Of a stretch of 58,170 bases of DNA, positions 55,151-58,170 are shown one piece after another. The position numbers were made by a program, and so were the translations under genes. The stretch covers positions 1 through 58,170 of the forward strand of contig JAUIGD010000003.1 of assembly GCA_030430255.1 (NCBI GenBank), written 5' to 3'. Origin of the DNA: Verrucomicrobiia bacterium (GTDB lineage: Bacteria; Verrucomicrobiota; Verrucomicrobiia; Verrucomicrobiales; DEV007). Position 1 is the stretch's first letter. The number at the start of each line of letters is the position of its first letter. The notes below the pieces were generated by a model. The model did not search any database. It was given only the letters and a program-made list of their open reading frames with translations, and had not been told where the DNA came from.

Positions 55151-56091
55151 GCGGGGAAGCGATATCGGGCCTGCTCGGGCGGCTGCACCCGCGCCCGCCA
55201 GGGGTGGGGCGGCTGGAGGCAGCGATCATGCGCGGCCTGTTCGCCGCGCTGTTCTGGTTCAACCTGCCCGTGTTCGAGAAGTTTCTCAGCCAGGAGAACC
55301 CGCAGCCGAAGCCGAACGGGTTGGCGTCCTGGGGGGTCGATTTCTCTTGGGCGGGCGACCCCGCCGCGATGGGCGTCCTGAAGGCGGTTCTGGTACCTCT
55401 ATTGATTTGTTATACAGCCGGCTGGCTGCGCTGGGTCGCGCTGCCGTACATGCTGGTGTTGAGCATGGCGGTCGGCACCTTCAAGAACTGCCAGGGCTCG
55501 ATCAGCCACGTCTACCAGGTCATCACGATGGTCGTCCTGGCGCAGTGTGCGGTGCACCTCTACATCGCCGCCCGCAAGGCGGTGGGGCGGCCGCACCGGT
55601 TCCGCGGCGGCTGGACGCCCGACGGCGCCGAGCTCTTCGCCGCGCAGTCGGCGCTGGCGGCGATCTATCTGACCACCGCGGTCACCAAGCTGCTCCGCTC
55701 GGACGGCGGCTGGATCTGGCAGCTGCGCCACATCGGTGTGGACCTCGACAAGACCTGGAGCCAGGCCTACTACAACGAGCTGCAGACCGAGGCGCCGGCC
55801 TGGGCGGTGGCGATCAAAGATTTCGTCACCGAGAACCCGTGGGCGGCGGTGCTGCTTTTCGGCCCGGGGCTGCTGGCCGAGCTGTTCGCCTTCCTCGGCC
55901 TCTACGGGCGCCGCGCCGCGCTGGCGGTCGGCATGTTGTTGGTGGTGCTGCATGTCGGTGCGATCTACGTGATGCGGCTGGAGTTCTGGCAGAACATCGC
56001 CTGCCTGCTCATCTTTTTCGTCAACGTCCCGTATTGGTTGGGGCTGCGCAGGCTGCAGCGCCCCGCGGACGCCAACCGCCCGAACGCTTGA
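55147..56091 (+). CDS. HTTM-domain (vitamin K-dependent carboxylase-like) membrane protein
   Basis: 314 residues with six or more helices (GLFAALFWFNLPVFE, VLVPLLICYTAGWLRWVALPY, AAIYLTTAVTKLL, AVLLFGPGLLAELFAFLG, ALAVGMLLVVLHVGAIYV, ACLLIFFVNVPYWLGL). The spacing and words such as AVTKLLRSDGGWIW and ELFAFLGLYGRRAAL fit HTTM, the horizontally transferred transmembrane domain related to gamma-glutamyl carboxylase. The carboxylase catalytic Lys cannot be confirmed by eye. Starts in an ATGA overlap and ends in a TTGA overlap, so all three genes are coupled. Confidence 0.82.
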   Translation: MSGEAISGLLGRLHPRPPGVGRLEAAIMRGLFAALFWFNLPVFEKFLSQENPQPKPNGLASWGVDFSWAGDPAAMGVLKAVLVPLLICYTAGWLRWVALPYMLVLSMAVGTFKNCQGSISHVYQVITMVVLAQCAVHLYIAARKAVGRPHRFRGGWTPDGAELFAAQSALAAIYLTTAVTKLLRSDGGWIWQLRHIGVDLDKTWSQAYYNELQTEAPAWAVAIKDFVTENPWAAVLLFGPGLLAELFAFLGLYGRRAALAVGMLLVVLHVGAIYVMRLEFWQNIACLLIFFVNVPYWLGLRRLQRPADANRPNA

Positions 56092-56903
56092 GACCGCACC
56101 GCCGATCCCCCGCCAACCCCGCCACCCCCGCCCGCTGCGGGCTCCGCATCGCCGTCGCCGCCGCGCTTTGGTTCTCCCTGGGCTGCGCGGCGACCGACCG
56201 GGTCCGGCGGGCCGTCAAGGCCAAGCCGACGAACCTCACCCCCTTCCTGGAGGACTTCGAGAACATCACCCTCACGGAGGGCCGCGGCCCGTTCCACGCC
56301 TACTGGCTGGGCGCGAGCCACGAGCAGATCCTCGCCTCATCGGAGCGCACCGAGATCTACGTCGCGCCGGTCGAGACCCGCTACCTGCGCCCGATCGGCA
56401 AAGCCATGGCCGCGCGCCAGCACCGCCGCTGGGGCAGGGGTCGCCCGGTGGACGAGGTCGCCGAGAAGATCCGCGCGGAGTTCATCGCCGCGTTCGGGCG
56501 TTCCGCATCGCCCCGCTACGTCGCGGTCGACCAGCCCGGCGCCGACAGCGTCACGCTGCGCCTGTCGCTGGTCGAACTCGACCCCACCAGCGTCAGCGGC
56601 AACGTCGCGAAAAAGGCGGCCTCGGTCGTCCTCACGCCCGCCGCCGGCGCGGCCGGCGCGTTCACCAAGGGGAGCATCGCCATCGAGGGTCAGCTGCGCG
56701 ACAGCGAGGGCGGTTGGCTGCTGCTGCAGTTCGCCGACAAAGAACAGGACAAGATGACCTTCTGGACCGCCCGCGACTTCAAGCCCTACGGCCATGCCGA
56801 CGTGGCGATCCGCGAGTGGGCGAGGCAATTCGAGGAGCTCACGCGCAACCCCCGCTGGCGCGAGATGGACGACGCGCGGGCGTGGACGCTGAAGCCCTGG
56901 TAG
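56088..56903 (+). CDS. DUF3313-like lipoprotein
   Basis: 271 residues from TTG 56088, which overlaps the previous stop as TTGA. Lipobox FSLGC, then the body: TPFLEDFENITLTEGRGPFH, IYVAPVETRYLRPI, GADSVTLRLSLVELDPTS and a conserved-looking VVLTPAAGAAGAFTKGSIAI. This order (acidic opening, VAPV strand, alternating strands) resembles DUF3313 lipoproteins, known mainly in Proteobacteria. Third gene of the HTTM operon; it probably acts in the periplasm or at the outer membrane. 133 bp separate it from mutS. Confidence 0.82.
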   Translation: MRPHRRSPANPATPARCGLRIAVAAALWFSLGCAATDRVRRAVKAKPTNLTPFLEDFENITLTEGRGPFHAYWLGASHEQILASSERTEIYVAPVETRYLRPIGKAMAARQHRRWGRGRPVDEVAEKIRAEFIAAFGRSASPRYVAVDQPGADSVTLRLSLVELDPTSVSGNVAKKAASVVLTPAAGAAGAFTKGSIAIEGQLRDSEGGWLLLQFADKEQDKMTFWTARDFKPYGHADVAIREWARQFEELTRNPRWREMDDARAWTLKPW

Positions 56904-57036
56904 GCGGGGGCGCGCGGTCCGGGGCGGGCGGATTTTCCGGGCTGCCGCGCTTCCGGTATTGACGCCGCCCGCCCCCGTCTTAACCATCAAGTTTCGCAAA
57001 ACACTCCACCGCACCGCCGCAACCGCGCCCCCGACC

Positions 57037-58170
57037 ATGACCCCGATGCTGAAACAGTTCACCGAGATCCGGCGCTCGCTGCCGGACGACGTGCTGCTGT
57101 TCTTCCGCCTCGGGGATTTCTATGAGCTGTTCATGGACGACGCCAAGGCGGCCGCCGGGCTGCTGGGCGTCGCCCTGACCAAGCGCAACGGGATGTCGAT
57201 GTGCGGCGTCCCCCACCACGCCGCGGAGGGCTACATCGCCAAGCTCATCAAGGCCGGCAGGCGCGTCGCCATCGCCGACCAGGTGGGCGAGGTGAAGCCG
57301 GGCAAGATCGTCGAGCGCCAGGTGACGCAGATCATCAGCGCCGGGACCGTCGCCGACCTCAACCTGCTCGACGACGCCCGCAACCAGTGGCTGGTGGCGG
57401 TCTGCTACGGTGCGCGCCGCTACGGGCTCGCCGCCCTCGACCTCACCACGGGCGAGTTCAAAGTGGCGGAGCTGGACTCGTGGTCGGCGCTCGAGGACGA
57501 ACTCGAGCGCCTCTCCGCCGCCGAGCTGATCTACCCCGACGACCAGCACGACAAGTTCAGCGGCCTGGCCGGCTGCGCGCCGTACGACGGCTACACCTTC
57601 CTGGCCGAGGCCGCGGCGCACGCCCTGTGCGGCCACTACGGCACCCAGTCGCTGGACGGGTTCGGTTGCGCCGACCTCGGGCCCGCGGTTTGCGCGGCCG
57701 GCGGCGCCTTCCACTATGTCGGCACCACCCTGCGGCGCGACCTCTCCCACCTGCGGCCGCCCACCGTCTACCGGCCCGATGCCGGGGTGCTCATCGACGC
57801 CGCCTCCGCCCGCAACCTCGACCTCGTCGAGCACCGCGCCGGGCGCCAGCACACGCTGCTCGGCGCCCTCGACCGCACCGCCACGCCCATGGGGGCGCGC
57901 AAACTGCGCGGCTGGATCCTCGGCCCCCTGCGCGACCTCGCCGTCCTGGAACAGCGCCAGGGGCTCGTCGGCTCGCTGCTCCAATCCCCGTTCCAGCTGA
58001 ACAAGATCCGCGATGCGCTCGGCGACGTCCGCGATGTCGAGCGCACCGTCACCCGCCTCAGCGCCGGCTCCGGCAACGCCAGGGACCTGCAGGCGCTCAG
58101 CAAGTCGCTCGCCGTCATCCCCGACCTCCGCGCCCACCTCGAGGCCGTGGGGGGCGCGCCGGGCTCCGGG
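57037..58170 (+). CDS. mutS: DNA mismatch repair protein MutS, 5' part
   Basis: First 378 residues; the frame is open to the window end. Mismatch-recognition domain with the Phe-x-Glu motif in FFRLGDFYELFMDDAKAAA, then CGVPHHAAEGYIAKLIKAG, the connector domain, and the start of the core (VLIDAASARNLDLVE, TATPMGARKLRGWILGPL, NKIRDALGDVRDVERTVTRL). ATG 57037 gives the canonical TPMLKQFTEIR. The ATPase domain is beyond the window. MutS limits slippage at long homopolymers, which bears on the poly-G/C run at 34711. Confidence 0.98.
   Translation, partial: MTPMLKQFTEIRRSLPDDVLLFFRLGDFYELFMDDAKAAAGLLGVALTKRNGMSMCGVPHHAAEGYIAKLIKAGRRVAIADQVGEVKPGKIVERQVTQIISAGTVADLNLLDDARNQWLVAVCYGARRYGLAALDLTTGEFKVAELDSWSALEDELERLSAAELIYPDDQHDKFSGLAGCAPYDGYTFLAEAAAHALCGHYGTQSLDGFGCADLGPAVCAAGGAFHYVGTTLRRDLSHLRPPTVYRPDAGVLIDAASARNLDLVEHRAGRQHTLLGALDRTATPMGARKLRGWILGPLRDLAVLEQRQGLVGSLLQSPFQLNKIRDALGDVRDVERTVTRLSAGSGNARDLQALSKSLAVIPDLRAHLEAVGGAPGSG

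Overview
The window is GC-rich chromosomal DNA that I read as a member of the PVC superphylum, most likely Verrucomicrobiota (inference, about 75% sure). Signs are a secretin of the kind attached to the verrucomicrobial type IV pilus package (Amuc_1098-like), a secreted sulfatase, a DUF1080 protein, a Tat-exported Gfo/Idh/MocA oxidoreductase, FG-GAP/ASPIC-UnbV proteins, a cytochrome c fused to a copper type II monooxygenase-like domain, and many TPR lipoproteins. Core genes are alaS, alr, hemL, ispF, tsaB, mlaE-type permease and the 5' end of mutS. Few starts have a clear Shine-Dalgarno motif. I see no tRNA, rRNA, CRISPR, integrase or transposase.

Layout. 0-6 kb: tail of a Calx-beta/FGE-like protein, then (minus) a secretin followed by an AsmA-like membrane protein. 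6-12 kb: repeat block, alaS, and an operon of a secretin N-domain-like protein, an ECF sigma factor and a single-pass membrane protein. 12-19.3 kb (minus): a cytochrome c/copper monooxygenase-like/TPR lipoprotein, preceded by a long FG-GAP/ASPIC/thioredoxin/TPR protein that is split by one in-frame UGA, and a Gfo/Idh/MocA oxidoreductase. 19.3-26.4 kb (mostly plus): a small DUF4177-like protein, an outer-membrane barrel, an LptA/OstA-domain protein, alr, lipoproteins and a DUF1080 protein. 26.4-34.8 kb: repeat block, sulfatase, beta-helix protein, a substrate-binding/OmpA fusion with a coiled-coil membrane partner, a tandem hairpin array, and a GT-C-like membrane glycosyltransferase whose frame is broken at a 19-base poly-G/C run. 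34.8-46.4 kb: hemL, SH3-like protein, epimerase, amidase, TPR protein, repeat block, a tandem coiled-coil paralogue pair with a small lipoprotein, BI-1 protein, inositol monophosphatase, ispF, repeat block. 46.4-58.2 kb: PA0069-like radical SAM protein, TPR protein, pseudoreceiver-pseudokinase-FGE fusion, MlaE-type permease with a small partner, aldehyde dehydrogenase, tsaB, a three-gene overlapping HTTM operon, and mutS.

Most striking points: (1) the UGA at 15916-15918 lies in frame between two halves that look like one protein and is followed by a hairpin with a GGUC loop 17 nt downstream, much like the E. coli fdhF SECIS, so a selenoprotein is possible; (2) the poly-G/C run looks like a phase-variation switch; (3) a 182-bp repeat with 19-bp terminal inverted repeats and several accompanying modules fill the gaps between convergent genes, and several genes take their stop codon from the repeat's TAGCCC end; (4) a receiver-like/kinase-like/FGE-like fusion lacks the catalytic residues of all three folds.
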